Below, piece after piece: positions 33,828 to 43,724 of a DNA stretch of 51,499 bases. Within the stretch, counting starts at the first letter, position 1, and every line of letters begins with the position of its first letter. This stretch comes from a bacterium OM1 bin76. Lineage in GTDB: Bacteria; Actinomycetota; Acidimicrobiia; Spongiisociales; ZC4RG35. The stretch covers positions 1-51,499 of the forward strand of contig MPNA01000022.1 of assembly GCA_002238785.1 (NCBI GenBank). The letters run 5' to 3'. The notes beneath the pieces are model-generated. The model was not told the DNA's origin. It saw nothing but the letters and a program-made list of their open reading frames with translations, and did not search any database. The translations under genes were made by a program, and so were the position numbers.

Positions 33828-36800
33828 ATGCCGGCTCGCCGCGACATTCGTTCCATTCTCTTGGTGGGGTCGGGTCCGATCGTGATCGGGCAGGCCTGCG
33901 AGTTTGACTATTCGGGTACTCAGGCCGCCAAGGCGCTGCGCAAGGAGGGTTATCGGGTCATACTGGTCAACTCCAATCCGGCCACCATCATGACAGATCC
34001 CGAATTCGCTGACCAGACCTACGTGGAACCGATCACGCCCGAGGTGGTGGAGCGGATCATCCGAAAGGAGCGTCCTGACACGTTGCTTCCCACCCTGGGA
34101 GGGCAGACCGCATTGAACATCACCGCCCAACTGGTGGGGAGGGGGACCCTGGACAGATACGGTGTGGAGTTGATCGGCGCCGGGATGGAGGCAATCGAGC
34201 GGGCCGAGGACCGGGGGAGATTCCGGGAAGTGATGGCCGAGGCCGGGCTGGAGACGCCGCAGGCGGGCTATGCCAAATCGATGGCGGATGCCCGCTCGAT
34301 CGCAGCCCGGCTGGGATTCCCCGTAATGATTCGACCCTCCTACATCCTGGGAGGAGGGGGGACCGGGATGGCTCACAACGCCGCTGAGTTCGAGGAGGTG
34401 GCCCGCCGGGGCCTGGATGCCTCACCAGTCAGGGAGATCCTGGTGGAGGAATCGGTGGAGGGGTGGAAAGAATTCGAGTTGGAGGTGATGAGGGACCACG
34501 CCGACAACGCAGTGGTGATCTGCTCGATAGAGAACCTGGACGCCATGGGGGTGCATACCGGAGACTCGATCACGGTGGCCCCCATCCAGACCCTATCCGA
34601 CCGGGAGTATCAACAAATGCGGGACGACGGGATAAAGGTGCTCCGGGCCATCGGAGTGGAGACGGGAGGCTCCAACGTCCAGTTTGCTGTGGAGCCTGAA
34701 TCGGGTCGGCGATTGGTGATCGAGATGAATCCTCGAGTCTCCCGCTCCTCGGCACTGGCTTCCAAAGCCACCGGATTTCCCATCGCCAAAATAGCCGCTC
34801 GGTTGGCGGTGGGTTACACCTTGGATGAGATCACCAACGACATCACCGGCCAGACTCCTGCCTCCTTCGAGCCGGCGCTCGACTATGTGGTTGTGAAGGT
34901 CCCCCGATTCGACTTCGCCAAGTTTCCCACCACCCCCCGCCGTCTGGGGTCTTCGATGCAGAGCGTCGGAGAAGCCATGGCAATCGGCCGTACTTTTCCT
35001 GAGTCCCTTCAGAAGGCCCTGCGGAGCCTTGAGACCGGGCGGATGGGACTGGGGGCCGATCCCGTGTCGGAGCAGTTGCAAGAACTGTCGGAGAAGCAAC
35101 TGAGAGAACAGTTGAAGGTGCCTACTCCCGAGCGGGTGATCGCCGCCGGTGAGGCGCTCCGGAGAGGATGGTCCCCCGAGGAGGTATCCCGCCTAACTGC
35201 CTACGATCCCTGGTTCACGCACCAGATCGGCGAGATCGTCCAACTCCGGGAGGAGCTTTGGATAAGGGGCCCGCAGGACGATCTTTGGGAGGACGCCAAG
35301 CGTTTCGGGTTCTCTGACGCCCAGCTTTCCTTCCTGTGGAACCGCAGTGAAGAGGATGTCAGACGGTCGAGACTGTCCCGTGGTATCCGGCGGACTTACA
35401 AGACGGTGGACACCTGCGCGGCCGAGTTCGAAGCACAAACGCCCTATATGTACGGAACCTTCGAGGAGGAAGACGAGGTTCCTCCCGCTGTCCGTCCCCG
35501 AGTGGTGGTGTTGGGCGCCGGTCCCAACCGGATCGGGCAGGGCATCGAGTTCGACTACTGCTGTGTTCAGGCTGCCTTTGCCTTGGGGGAGGTGGGCTAC
35601 GAAACGGTGATGGTCAACTGCAATCCCGAGACGGTCTCCACCGATTACGACACCTCCCATCGTCTCTATTTCGAGCCCTTGACCGTCGAGGATGTACTCG
35701 ATGTGGTTTCCGCGGAGCAACCGGTGGGAGTCATAGTGCAGTTCGGCGGGCAGACACCGCTCAATCTGGCAAGGAGGCTGGCCGAGGCGGGAACCCCGAT
35801 TGCAGGGACCTCACCGGCTTCCATCGATCTCGCCGAGGACCGGGAGCGATTCTCTGAGTTGTGCAAGAAGCTGGGAATCCTCCAACCCCGACACGGTCTG
35901 GCCCGATCTCGCTCCGAGGCCCGCCAGGTGGCAACGGAGATGGGCTTTCCGGTTGTAGCGCGGCCTTCCTTTGTGTTGGGAGGCAGGAGAATGCAGGTGC
36001 TGGCTGATCCCCAAGACCTTGAGACCTATCTGGACGAGGTGTACGGAAGCATTGACGAGGCCGACTTGGCCGCCGCCCCGCTTCTGATCGACTCCTTCTT
36101 GGAGTCGGCGATCGAAATAGACGTGGACGCGGTGTATGACGGGGTGGAATTGTTGGTGGGAGGGATCATGGAGCATGTCGAGGAAGCCGGGGTGCATTCG
36201 GGAGATTCGGCTTGCATTACTCCACCTCGCACTCTGAACGCCGCGGCTCGCCGAACTATCAATGCCATGACAGCTTCCCTGGCCGAAGCATTGCAGGTGC
36301 GGGGCTTGATCAACGTTCAATATGCAGTTCAAGGTGAGGATGTATATCTTCTCGAGGCCAATCCCCGCGCCTCCCGGACGATTCCCTTCATTTCCAAGGT
36401 GAGGGGATTGCCGCTGGCCAAGTTGGCGGCCCGGGTGATGATGGGGGCCACCCTCGAAGAGTTACGGGGCGAAGGGCTGTACCAACAAGGCGCGGGACCC
36501 CAGATGGTGGGGGTGAAGGAGGCGGTGTTGCCGTGGGATCGTTTCCCGGATTCCCATCCGGTGCTCGGTCCGGAGATGCGGGCAACGGGGGAGGTTATGG
36601 GAGTGGGAAGCGATTGGAAGACTGCCTATGGGAAGGCCCTGCTGGGCGCCGGTGACCGTCTCCGCGATTCCGGCACCGTGCTCATGCTGCTTCAGGAGAC
36701 CGACATCGGTGAAGGAGAAGCGTTGGTAAACCAGTGGTTGAAGAACGGGTTTGCTCAGGTGGCCGACCACCGCACGGCTGCGGCTTGGGATAATGAGCAG

Positions 36801-37058
36801 GTCCGGTCCCTGCCGCCGGGCGAAAGAGGTCGAAACGAGGCTGTGCGTTTGGTCGAGTCGGGGCAGATTGCCATGGTTATCAACACTTACGGGAGCGACG
36901 TGTCTCGGTTTGACGGGAGGCGGCTCTACAGGGCTGCCCGGCGGCAGGCCATCCCGTACATGACCACTCTGGCGGCGGCCAGCGCCTCTGCGGAGATACT
37001 CGATTCGGACCTCGAAGCAATCGAAGTGCCCCGCAGCCTCCAGGATTGGGGCGGATGA
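33828..37058 (+). CDS. carB: Carbamoyl-phosphate synthase large subunit
   Basis: CarB makes carbamoyl phosphate from bicarbonate, ammonia and two ATP for arginine and pyrimidine synthesis. The 1076-residue protein shows two similar ATP-grasp halves: [21 protein letters not shown] with [18 protein letters not shown], and [21 protein letters not shown] with [34 protein letters not shown] and [18 protein letters not shown] mark the metal sites. The C-terminal allosteric domain contains INTYGSD. Length is normal. It starts six bases after nusB-carA, so the subunits should be made in equal amounts, and its stop overlaps the pyrF-like start. Confidence 0.97.
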   Translation: MPARRDIRSILLVGSGPIVIGQACEFDYSGTQAAKALRKEGYRVILVNSNPATIMTDPEFADQTYVEPITPEVVERIIRKERPDTLLPTLGGQTALNITAQLVGRGTLDRYGVELIGAGMEAIERAEDRGRFREVMAEAGLETPQAGYAKSMADARSIAARLGFPVMIRPSYILGGGGTGMAHNAAEFEEVARRGLDASPVREILVEESVEGWKEFELEVMRDHADNAVVICSIENLDAMGVHTGDSITVAPIQTLSDREYQQMRDDGIKVLRAIGVETGGSNVQFAVEPESGRRLVIEMNPRVSRSSALASKATGFPIAKIAARLAVGYTLDEITNDITGQTPASFEPALDYVVVKVPRFDFAKFPTTPRRLGSSMQSVGEAMAIGRTFPESLQKALRSLETGRMGLGADPVSEQLQELSEKQLREQLKVPTPERVIAAGEALRRGWSPEEVSRLTAYDPWFTHQIGEIVQLREELWIRGPQDDLWEDAKRFGFSDAQLSFLWNRSEEDVRRSRLSRGIRRTYKTVDTCAAEFEAQTPYMYGTFEEEDEVPPAVRPRVVVLGAGPNRIGQGIEFDYCCVQAAFALGEVGYETVMVNCNPETVSTDYDTSHRLYFEPLTVEDVLDVVSAEQPVGVIVQFGGQTPLNLARRLAEAGTPIAGTSPASIDLAEDRERFSELCKKLGILQPRHGLARSRSEARQVATEMGFPVVARPSFVLGGRRMQVLADPQDLETYLDEVYGSIDEADLAAAPLLIDSFLESAIEIDVDAVYDGVELLVGGIMEHVEEAGVHSGDSACITPPRTLNAAARRTINAMTASLAEALQVRGLINVQYAVQGEDVYLLEANPRASRTIPFISKVRGLPLAKLAARVMMGATLEELRGEGLYQQGAGPQMVGVKEAVLPWDRFPDSHPVLGPEMRATGEVMGVGSDWKTAYGKALLGAGDRLRDSGTVLMLLQETDIGEGEALVNQWLKNGFAQVADHRTAAAWDNEQVRSLPPGERGRNEAVRLVESGQIAMVINTYGSDVSRFDGRRLYRAARRQAIPYMTTLAAASASAEILDSDLEAIEVPRSLQDWGG

Positions 37059-37738
37059 GCCTCCTTGGCGAACACGTACTGATTCGGCTTTCCGACGGCG
37101 ACGCCGAGGATGCAGTCAGAGCTGTTTCGAAATGGGGAACGAGAGTTGGCGGTTTCGTGATGGGAGCAGGCTTGTTCTCCAATCGCGGTCCCATACTGGT
37201 GGGCGCCCTGGGCGCCTTCGGAAAACCCCTGTTGGTTGACCTCGGCATCCTGGATCGGCCCAGGGTCGTAGCCAGGGCAGTGGCGCGAATGGGCAAGCTC
37301 GGCGCCCGTTGGATCAGTGTCTCGGGACTGGGAGGGCGACGGATGGTCGAAGCCGCCGTGGCGGAAGCGGATGGCTATCCGGAGACCTCGGTGGTGGTCT
37401 CGGCGGCCCTGGCGGGCTGGGCTGAAGACTCCGAGTTGAAAGGGGTCGGGATTTTTGACACCCGCGGGAGTCTGGTTTCGCGGATGACCAAACTGGCGTT
37501 GAATGCCGGCGCCGAGGGTATCCTGTTCCCAGCCAGGGAATTGGGTGTAGTGGTTCAAGTGTCGGGATCGGAGGGATTCTCCAGAATGGGAAACTCCAAG
37601 GGCTTTTGGAGAATGGCTGACACCACTGGCTGTCTATCCTCATCGGAACAAATGCCGGAGGTAGATGGCATCGTCGCAGGAGGCGCTCACCGGGTGATTA
37701 TTCCCCAGGTGAGAGTGGCGGCGGACGAGGGGGAGTGA
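37055..37738 (+). CDS. OMP decarboxylase (PyrF)-like TIM-barrel protein lacking catalytic lysines
   Basis: The gene lies where actinobacteria keep pyrF, between carB and mihF, and starts with an ATGA overlap at 37055. The 227-residue sequence aligns with class I OMP decarboxylases over the first half: VLIRLS for [12 protein letters not shown] for LKVG-x-x-[12 protein letters not shown] for FLDLKxHDIP, and [13 protein letters not shown] for VHASGGxxMM. However, the catalytic D-x-K-x-x-D motif reads D62, G64, D67 (lysine replaced by glycine), the earlier lysine is V35, and the substrate-binding TPGIRP and final GR segments are not found. It is therefore unlikely to decarboxylate OMP. It may be a decayed or re-purposed paralogue, with a functional pyrF elsewhere. 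Confidence 0.72.
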   Translation: MSLLGEHVLIRLSDGDAEDAVRAVSKWGTRVGGFVMGAGLFSNRGPILVGALGAFGKPLLVDLGILDRPRVVARAVARMGKLGARWISVSGLGGRRMVEAAVAEADGYPETSVVVSAALAGWAEDSELKGVGIFDTRGSLVSRMTKLALNAGAEGILFPARELGVVVQVSGSEGFSRMGNSKGFWRMADTTGCLSSSEQMPEVDGIVAGGAHRVIIPQVRVAADEGE

Positions 37739-37759
37739 TCTGGTTGCCGCGGGGTGATT

Positions 37760-37819
37760 TTTACCATGCTGTCGGTTCTTGGTAGGGTTTCGGCCAATTT
37801 GGAGACTCCCGAAACCGAC
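37760..37819 (+). promoter_or_regulatory. Promoter and leader hairpins upstream of mihF
   Basis: TTTACC (37760-37765), 17 bases, TAGGGT (37783-37788) resembles a promoter. Two stems compete for the same downstream bases: GTCGGTT (37771-37777) with AACCGAC (37813-37819), and GGTTTCGG (37786-37793) with CCGAAACC (37809-37816). They could be alternative RNA structures or a binding site. The AGGAG of mihF follows at 37836-37840. Confidence 0.4.
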
Positions 37820-37844
37820 GGCGAAACGCACACATAGGAGCATC

Positions 37845-38153
37845 ATGAACCCACCACCCCTAACCCAAGAGCAGCGCAGACAAGCCCTAGCAAAAGCCGC
37901 GGCTGTGCGAAAAGGTAGGGCGGAGATCAAGGCTGATTTGAGTGATCGGCGTTTGACCATGGCCGAATTGCTGGAGCGCACCGACGACCCCTTGGTAGGG
38001 GGAATGAAAGTGTCCGCGGCACTATCGGCTCTGCCGGGTATCGGGAAGAAACGTACCAGTCGGCTGATGGAGAGGGTCGGCATTCTTGAAAACCGCCGCC
38101 TTCGCGGACTTGGCAAACGCCAGCGGGAAGCCCTGATCAGGGAACTCTCCTGA
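37845..38153 (+). CDS. mihF: Actinobacterial integration host factor MihF
   Basis: A 102-residue DNA-binding protein. The core shows LTQEQRRQALAKAAAVRKGRAEIK, then a long helix through LTMAELLER and the helix-hairpin-helix segment ALSALPGIGKKRTSRLMERVGI, which is the actinobacterial IHF family signature. It binds and bends DNA, and in actinobacteria it is an essential nucleoid protein. An AGGAG site precedes ATG 37845 by four bases. It is followed by gmk, rpoZ and coaBC in the conserved order. It appears to have its own promoter. Confidence 0.95.
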   Translation: MNPPPLTQEQRRQALAKAAAVRKGRAEIKADLSDRRLTMAELLERTDDPLVGGMKVSAALSALPGIGKKRTSRLMERVGILENRRLRGLGKRQREALIRELS

Positions 38154-38172
38154 AAGCAGCCGCTCTGAGGTT

Positions 38173-38742
38173 TTGACAAAGCTCCCGGGCCTGGTTCTAG
38201 TGGTTTCCGGCCCGTCGGGGGTCGGAAAATCCACGGCGTTGGCAGAGTTGGCCAAGCAACCTGGAGTGCAAGTGGTCATATCTTTCACCACCCGCGCCCG
38301 CCGGGACAACGAGACCGAGGATGTTGACTACCACTTTGTAGACGAACGGGAGTTCACGGACATGGTCCGACGCCAAGAGTTCCTGGAGTGGGTGGAGTAC
38401 GATGGTCACTTCTACGGCACGCCACACAGGGCTGTGGATGAGATCCTGGAACGGGGAGGGGTGGCGGTGCTGGAGATCGAACGGGAGGGAGCCATGGCAG
38501 TGAAGGAGAGGTTTACCCACGCCGTCCTGGTGCTGCTCAAGCCACCCTTTCCAGGGGAACTGGAAAGAAGGCTTCGGTCCCGCGGCGCCAGCAGTGAGTT
38601 CCTGAGTCGTAGGCTGGCCTTGGCGGAAAGAGACGCTCCGTTGATGGACGATCTGTACGACGAATTCGTGACCAGCACGAGAACGAATGAAACAGTGAGA
38701 GAGTTGAGGCGTATAATCCAAAGTCGGTACTCGCCCCGCTGA
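38173..38742 (+). CDS. gmk: Guanylate kinase
   Basis: Gmk phosphorylates GMP to GDP. The P-loop GPSGVGKS is at residues 13-20; TTRARRDNETEDVDYHFV and GHFYGTP line the GMP site; VAVLEIEREGAMAVK follows, with E where the family usually has D in the VLLDIDxxG strand. Length 189 aa is normal. The start is a TTG at 38173 with GAGG upstream; no better codon fits the N terminus. Confidence 0.95.
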   Translation: MTKLPGLVLVVSGPSGVGKSTALAELAKQPGVQVVISFTTRARRDNETEDVDYHFVDEREFTDMVRRQEFLEWVEYDGHFYGTPHRAVDEILERGGVAVLEIEREGAMAVKERFTHAVLVLLKPPFPGELERRLRSRGASSEFLSRRLALAERDAPLMDDLYDEFVTSTRTNETVRELRRIIQSRYSPR

Positions 38743-38770
38743 CGGGAGAAATGGAGAGGCGGCCTTCAGC

Positions 38771-39022
38771 ATGAAAATCGAAGAAGTAGTCGACAAGATC
38801 GGGAATCGGTTCTCAACCGTCGTGGTGGCGGCCCGCCGCGCCCGGGACATCCAGGGCTATTACGCCCATCTTGGGCAGGGAATTGGCAAGTTCATCCCAC
38901 CCCAGGTCCACACCTATGCACGCAAACCCTTGACCATTGCCATGGAAGAAATCTTGGAGGACAAGGTGGTCCGCAGGACCGATCAGCCACCCGAGGAGAA
39001 CCCCGAAGCTGCGGAGTTGTAG
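38771..39022 (+). CDS. rpoZ: RNA polymerase omega subunit
   Basis: The 83-residue omega subunit helps assemble RNA polymerase. It has the conserved N-terminal helix KIGNRFSTVVVAARRARDI and the later PLTIAMEEILEDKV. The position between gmk and coaBC is conserved. The actinobacterial insertion (YYAHLGQGIGKFIPPQV) is present. The stop overlaps the coaBC GTG by one base. Confidence 0.95.
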   Translation: MKIEEVVDKIGNRFSTVVVAARRARDIQGYYAHLGQGIGKFIPPQVHTYARKPLTIAMEEILEDKVVRRTDQPPEENPEAAEL

Positions 39023-40203
39023 TGATTGGAGGACGCCGAGTCCTGCTGGCGGTAACCGGGGGAGTGGCGGCATTCAAGGCGGCGACCCTGGCGAGGCTCC
39101 TGATTGAAAGGGATGCGCAGGTGCGGGCAATGATGACCGTACCCGCGCGGAAATTCTTGGGGTCGAACACGCTGGCGGCGATAACGGGACACCCGGTGAT
39201 CGTCGATCTCTTCAATGACGCCGAATCAGTGAGTCCTCACACAGAAGCGGCCGAGTGGGCCGACCTGGTGGTGGTGGCGCCTGCCACGGCAGCTTCGGTG
39301 GCTCGGCTGGCGCAGGGCCTATCCTCCGATCCCGTCACCGCTACGATCATGGCGGCAACCTGTCCGGTGGTGGTGGCTCCGGCCATGCACACCGCCATGT
39401 GGAAGCACCCCGCCACTCAACGCAACCTCGACACCCTTCGGTCCGACGGGGTGGCGGTGCTGGGTCCGATAGTCGGACGACTGGCGGGGGGCGACCGAGG
39501 ACCGGGACGGATGATGGAACCTGAAGAATTGCTTGAAGGGATACAGGCATTGTTCGCGGCGCCATTGAGAGGAGTGCGGGTGTTGGTGACCGCCGGAGGA
39601 ACCAGGGAGGCTATTGACCCGGTTCGCTTCCTCAGCAACCACTCATCAGGGAAGATGGGCCACGCGGTGGCTGCAGAGGCAGCCCGCCGGGGAGCGGAGA
39701 CCACCTTGGTGACGTGTTCCCCCCTGCCTTCTCCGCCCGCGGTGAAGCGAGTTGATGTCGTCTCCGCTCATGACATGGCCGAGGCGGTGAGTTCGATCGA
39801 AGTAGATGTGGCGGTAATGACGGCCGCGGTGGCGGATTTTCGCCCGCAGAAGTCCCATGGAAGCAAACTGGCCCGCAGCGAAGGTTTCAACGTGTTGGAA
39901 CTGGCGCCCACCCGGGATGTGCTGGGCGAGGTCGTCGGGCGCAAGACGCGTCCGAGGGTGGTAGTCGGGTTCGCGGCGGAGACCGGAAACGTGGAGAGGG
40001 CGATCGGCAAAGCTCGGAAGAAAGGCGTCGATCTGATGGTGGCCAACGATGTCACGATCCCGGGTTCCGGTTTCGAGTCCGATAACAATCAGGTTGTCCT
40101 CATTAGGAGGAATGGTGAAGCGGAGCCCTGGCCGCTGCAGGCCAAGAGCCGGGTGGCCGCCGGCCTCTGGGACGAAGTGACTCGACTGCTGGAAGAGGGC
40201 TGA
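39022..40203 (+). CDS. coaBC: Bifunctional phosphopantothenoylcysteine synthetase/decarboxylase
   Basis: CoaBC joins cysteine to phosphopantothenate and decarboxylates the product in coenzyme A synthesis. The N-terminal flavoprotein CoaC domain (about 1-185) has LLAVTGGVAAFKAATLARLL, the catalytic-histidine region PHTEAAEWADLVVVAPATA and PAMHTAMWKHPATQRNL, where H replaces the more common N, as in mycobacteria. The CoaB domain begins VRVLVTAGGTREAIDPVRFLSNHSSGKMG and includes AAVADFRP and VGFAAETG. Start is GTG 39022. Length 393 aa is normal. Confidence 0.95.
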   Translation: MIGGRRVLLAVTGGVAAFKAATLARLLIERDAQVRAMMTVPARKFLGSNTLAAITGHPVIVDLFNDAESVSPHTEAAEWADLVVVAPATAASVARLAQGLSSDPVTATIMAATCPVVVAPAMHTAMWKHPATQRNLDTLRSDGVAVLGPIVGRLAGGDRGPGRMMEPEELLEGIQALFAAPLRGVRVLVTAGGTREAIDPVRFLSNHSSGKMGHAVAAEAARRGAETTLVTCSPLPSPPAVKRVDVVSAHDMAEAVSSIEVDVAVMTAAVADFRPQKSHGSKLARSEGFNVLELAPTRDVLGEVVGRKTRPRVVVGFAAETGNVERAIGKARKKGVDLMVANDVTIPGSGFESDNNQVVLIRRNGEAEPWPLQAKSRVAAGLWDEVTRLLEEG

Positions 40204-40209
40204 CGGGAT

Positions 40210-41385
40210 TTGACGGTGAGTGGAAGAGTTTGGTCCTTCACCTCCGAGTCGGTGGCGTGCGGACATCCGGACAAGGTGGCCGATTTGATCGCCGACCGGT
40301 TGCTTGATGCGGTGATGGAGTCTCACGCCGGATATCCACGGCCCCGTGTCGCTGCCGAGGTGCTGGTGACCGGAGACCGGGTGGTGCTGGCAGGAGAGAC
40401 GTCCCATCCCCTCGAGGAAGAGGTAGTGGAAGCCACGGCGCGGGAAGCGATCGCCGAGGCCGGCTACGGTCCGGGGGATCCGGAGTTTCCTTGTGACGGA
40501 GTGCAGATCACCAACCTCATCCAAAAGCAGTCAAGCGAGATCGCCGAGATGGTGGTGGGTGAGGAGATCGGCGCCGGAGACCAAGGAATAATCTTCGGCT
40601 TCGCCTGCGACGATACGCCTTCCCTGATGCCGCTGCCCATCCACTTGGCGCATCGTCTAGCCCGCAAACTCGCGGAGGTGAGGGAGGAGGGGATTGTGGA
40701 CTACCTGCGACCCGATGGCAAGACGCAGGTTACGGTTGAATACCGGGGTAGGGCGCCGGTGAGGGTCACCCAGGTGGTTGTCTCGGCACACCATCTTGCC
40801 GGGATCGACGAAGCGACGCTTCGGGCGGACATAGAGCGAGAAGTAATCCGGACCGTGGTCCCGCCCGAGTTGCTGGACGGAGGCGCCCGGTTTCTGATCA
40901 ATCATTCGGGGTCATTCACCGCCGGGGGTCCCGGCGCCGACACCGGGCTCACGGGACGCAAGCTGGTAGTGGACACCTACGGGGGGTACGGTCCCCACGG
41001 TGGCGGCGCCCTATCCGGGAAAGATCCCACCAAGGTGGACCGCTCGGCCTCCTACGCGGCTCGTCATGCGGCCAAGAACTTGGTCGCTGCCGGTCTGGCC
41101 CGACAGTGCTCCATTCAGCTCAGCTATGTGATTGGGATGCATGAGCCTCTTTCCCTTCATGTTGAATGCTCCAACACCAATCAAGTGCCCCTGGAGGATT
41201 TGGAGAGGGCCCTCCAAGAGGTTCTCAGTTTCCGTCCGCAGCAGATGATTGAGAAGCTGGGCCTATGGGACATCCGGTTCGGTGACACCACCCTGTACGG
41301 CCATTTCGGCCGGGAAGACGCCGGTTTCTCCTGGGAGAAGACCGATTCCACCGAGCAGTTGAGGGCCGCGGCTCTGGGCGGGTGA
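40210..41385 (+). CDS. metK: S-adenosylmethionine synthetase
   Basis: MetK makes SAM from methionine and ATP. The 391-residue protein has FTSESVACGHPDKVADLIAD, GAGDQGIIFGFACDD, GGPGADTGLTGRKLVVDTYGG and GGGALSGKDPTKVDRSASY, all family hallmarks, with the catalytic histidine, lysines and metal aspartates kept. The start is TTG 40210 or GTG 40216. SAM from this enzyme would also serve the radical SAM protein at 10.9 kb. The stop overlaps the priA GTG. Confidence 0.97.
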   Translation: MTVSGRVWSFTSESVACGHPDKVADLIADRLLDAVMESHAGYPRPRVAAEVLVTGDRVVLAGETSHPLEEEVVEATAREAIAEAGYGPGDPEFPCDGVQITNLIQKQSSEIAEMVVGEEIGAGDQGIIFGFACDDTPSLMPLPIHLAHRLARKLAEVREEGIVDYLRPDGKTQVTVEYRGRAPVRVTQVVVSAHHLAGIDEATLRADIEREVIRTVVPPELLDGGARFLINHSGSFTAGGPGADTGLTGRKLVVDTYGGYGPHGGGALSGKDPTKVDRSASYAARHAAKNLVAAGLARQCSIQLSYVIGMHEPLSLHVECSNTNQVPLEDLERALQEVLSFRPQQMIEKLGLWDIRFGDTTLYGHFGREDAGFSWEKTDSTEQLRAAALGG

Positions 41386-43187
41386 CGTCCGCTGTCCGGG
41401 TCGTCCCGGCAGTCCCTGCCTTTGAGGTGGACAAAGGATTCTGGTACTCGGTTCCAGCCCACCTGCAGGGACGGGTTGGCTTGGGTGCCAAGGTCCGGGT
41501 TCCGTTGGGGAGCGGTAACACTCACGGATACGTTATAGAGTCTGGTGACCGTCCGGCTCGGGGGTTGAAGCCGCTGTCGTCGCTGAGTGGCGACGCTCCC
41601 GTGTTTGACGCCAACCTGCTGGCGGTCTGCCGATGGGCTGCGGGCTATTACGTAAGTCCGCTGTCGACCATGCTGTCCAAGACCGCCCCTCCCAACGCCC
41701 CGAGACTGCCGGAGAGCGGTAAGCCGGAGCATCTACCAGCGCTTGAGGAGGTGGACCATCCCCTGTCGAGGTTGGGTGAAGACGCCGCGTCGGGCCGGCG
41801 AAGGCGGCCGGGGTGTTTGCTCGTGAACCCGGCTGCCGGGGAATGGGTGAAACCATTGCTGGGACCGGTGCTCCGTGCAGGCCGTTCGGCCATGGTGCTG
41901 GTCCCCACGGTTTTGGAGGAGGAGCGGACCACCCGCCTCATCGAAGCACTCTTGCCCGGCAGGGTGCTGGGCGCCAGCAACCGCCACACCGATCGGCTGA
42001 AGACCAAGGTGTGGGGACAACTTGCGACCGTTGAAGGAAGGGTGTTGGTGGCGACTCCTGCTGCGGCGTTGTGGCCGGTCGCGAAGCCTGGTGTGCTGGT
42101 CGTCGTGGAGGATGGGCGCCGGTCCCATAAGAACCGCCAATCGCCCACCGTCGGGACACGCCGACTTCTCCGTGAGCGAAGCATTAGGGAAGGGGGACTT
42201 CTGGTTGCTGTGGGTCCCTTGCCCAGCGTGGACTACCTGGCGTTGGGACCGGATCTGTACCGCGGTCGGCGCCGGCAGAGGCTCTGGCCGCACGTGGAGG
42301 TGGTAGACCGTAGGTCCCCGAGGACCTCAGGACTCCTCCATCCTGTGGCTCTGGCAGCCCTCCGCTCCGCCGCGGCGGCGGGAGGTGCTTTCGTCTTTGC
42401 CCATCGGAGCGGCTATGCCCCCGCTATGCGGTGCGCCGCCTGTCGCACCCTTCGCCGGTGCCCCGAGTGCGGAAGTCGGGCTTCCAAGGGAGAGATGTGC
42501 CAGAGATGCGGGACAGCCCTTGGCGTGTGCCGAAAGTGCGAGGCGGGCATCTTCGAACCGCTGGGCGCCGGAGTGGAGCGGGTCCGGGCCGATTTACGCA
42601 GACGATTTGGAGAGGGGTGGGTGGGGATGGCCGGCGATGGAGCGCCGATTACGGTGGGCACCGAGGCATCACTGGCCGGTGTGGGTGTTTTTGACCTGGT
42701 GGTCGTAGTTGACGCCGACGGTCTTTTCTACGCTCCCCATTACCGGGCCGATGAGGAGGCCCTGCGGATAATGGTGCGTCTGGCGGGGCGATTGTCTCAG
42801 GGGAGTGGTCGAAGGCTGCTGGTGCAGACCTCCTCGCCCGGTCACCGAGTCCTCTCCGCATTGAGAAAAGGGGAAGGGGTGTCGTTCCTGCAGGACGAAC
42901 TGGACAGCCGCATAGAGATGGGTTTTCCGCCCCAGGGCCAATTGATGGCGCTTGAGATCCGGGGGGCGGGGGCGCAAGAGGCCCTGGGTCGCCTGGGGAC
43001 GGAGATCGCCGACCTCCAGGACCGGAAAGCTGCGCTGCATGGGCCGGTGGAACTCTCCTCGGGCCTTAGGTGGCTGGTGGAAGGAAGCGACTTGTGGGAG
43101 GTGAAGCAGCAACTGCGTTTGCTGGTGTCCCGGTGGAGACACAGGGGGCTGGCAGTGCGGGTGGATGTCGATCCTCTCGACTTGTAA
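41382..43187 (+). CDS. priA: PriA-type primosomal protein N' without helicase motifs
   Basis: PriA restarts replication forks. This 601-residue actinobacterial form keeps the N-terminal DNA-binding domain (KGFWYSVPAHLQGRVGLGAKVRVPLG), the zinc-binding cysteines (CAACRTLRRCPECGS, CQRCG, CRKC) and the C-terminal domain (LDSRIEMGFPPQGQLMALE), but has no Walker A GxGKT. The motif II region reads VVEDGRRSHK rather than DEEH. It is therefore expected to lack ATP-driven unwinding, as noted for actinobacterial homologues. The start GTG overlaps the metK stop. Confidence 0.9.
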   Translation: MTSAVRVVPAVPAFEVDKGFWYSVPAHLQGRVGLGAKVRVPLGSGNTHGYVIESGDRPARGLKPLSSLSGDAPVFDANLLAVCRWAAGYYVSPLSTMLSKTAPPNAPRLPESGKPEHLPALEEVDHPLSRLGEDAASGRRRRPGCLLVNPAAGEWVKPLLGPVLRAGRSAMVLVPTVLEEERTTRLIEALLPGRVLGASNRHTDRLKTKVWGQLATVEGRVLVATPAAALWPVAKPGVLVVVEDGRRSHKNRQSPTVGTRRLLRERSIREGGLLVAVGPLPSVDYLALGPDLYRGRRRQRLWPHVEVVDRRSPRTSGLLHPVALAALRSAAAAGGAFVFAHRSGYAPAMRCAACRTLRRCPECGSRASKGEMCQRCGTALGVCRKCEAGIFEPLGAGVERVRADLRRRFGEGWVGMAGDGAPITVGTEASLAGVGVFDLVVVVDADGLFYAPHYRADEEALRIMVRLAGRLSQGSGRRLLVQTSSPGHRVLSALRKGEGVSFLQDELDSRIEMGFPPQGQLMALEIRGAGAQEALGRLGTEIADLQDRKAALHGPVELSSGLRWLVEGSDLWEVKQQLRLLVSRWRHRGLAVRVDVDPLDL

Positions 43188-43200
43188 GATTGGGACGCTC

Positions 43201-43695
43201 ATGGCCATCCTCCCAATTCGCGTCTTTGGAGATCCCGTCCTGCGCACCGTCTCCGCACCGGTGGAAGAGATAGATGATCGGATCAAGAGGCTGGTGGAGG
43301 ACATGATCGAGACCATGTACGACGCCCCCGGGGTGGGGTTGGCGGCGCCACAGGTAGGGGTGGGACGGCGGATATTCGTGTTCGACATCCAGGACGACCA
43401 GGGCCCCCGTACCGTTATCAATCCCGAGTTGGTGGAGACATCGGGAGAGTGGGAGTACGACGAGGGGTGCCTGTCGGTCCCAGAGTACTTCTGGCCGATC
43501 ATCCGCCCTGCTTGGGCGGTGGTAAGGGGATTGGGTTTGGATGGAACTGAGGTGCAATACGGAGGAGACGACCTGTTGGGCAGAGTGCTGCTGCACGAGT
43601 TCGATCACCTGAATGGAACCTTGCTGCTGGAGCGTCTGGACCGGGGTGCCAGGAGGAAGGCTTTGCGAGCAATCAGGGAAGCCGCCTTGGGGTAG
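43201..43695 (+). CDS. def: Peptide deformylase
   Basis: Def removes the formyl group from nascent proteins. All three motifs are present: GVGLAAPQ (residues 44-51), EGCLS (88-92) with the metal cysteine, and HEFDH (132-136) with the metal histidines and catalytic glutamate. Length 164 aa is normal. ATG 43201 follows priA by 13 bases. It pairs with fmt directly downstream, the enzyme that adds the formyl group. Confidence 0.96.
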   Translation: MAILPIRVFGDPVLRTVSAPVEEIDDRIKRLVEDMIETMYDAPGVGLAAPQVGVGRRIFVFDIQDDQGPRTVINPELVETSGEWEYDEGCLSVPEYFWPIIRPAWAVVRGLGLDGTEVQYGGDDLLGRVLLHEFDHLNGTLLLERLDRGARRKALRAIREAALG

Positions 43696-43724
43696 AAACG
43701 GCCCCGTCTATCCAACCCGGGCGG

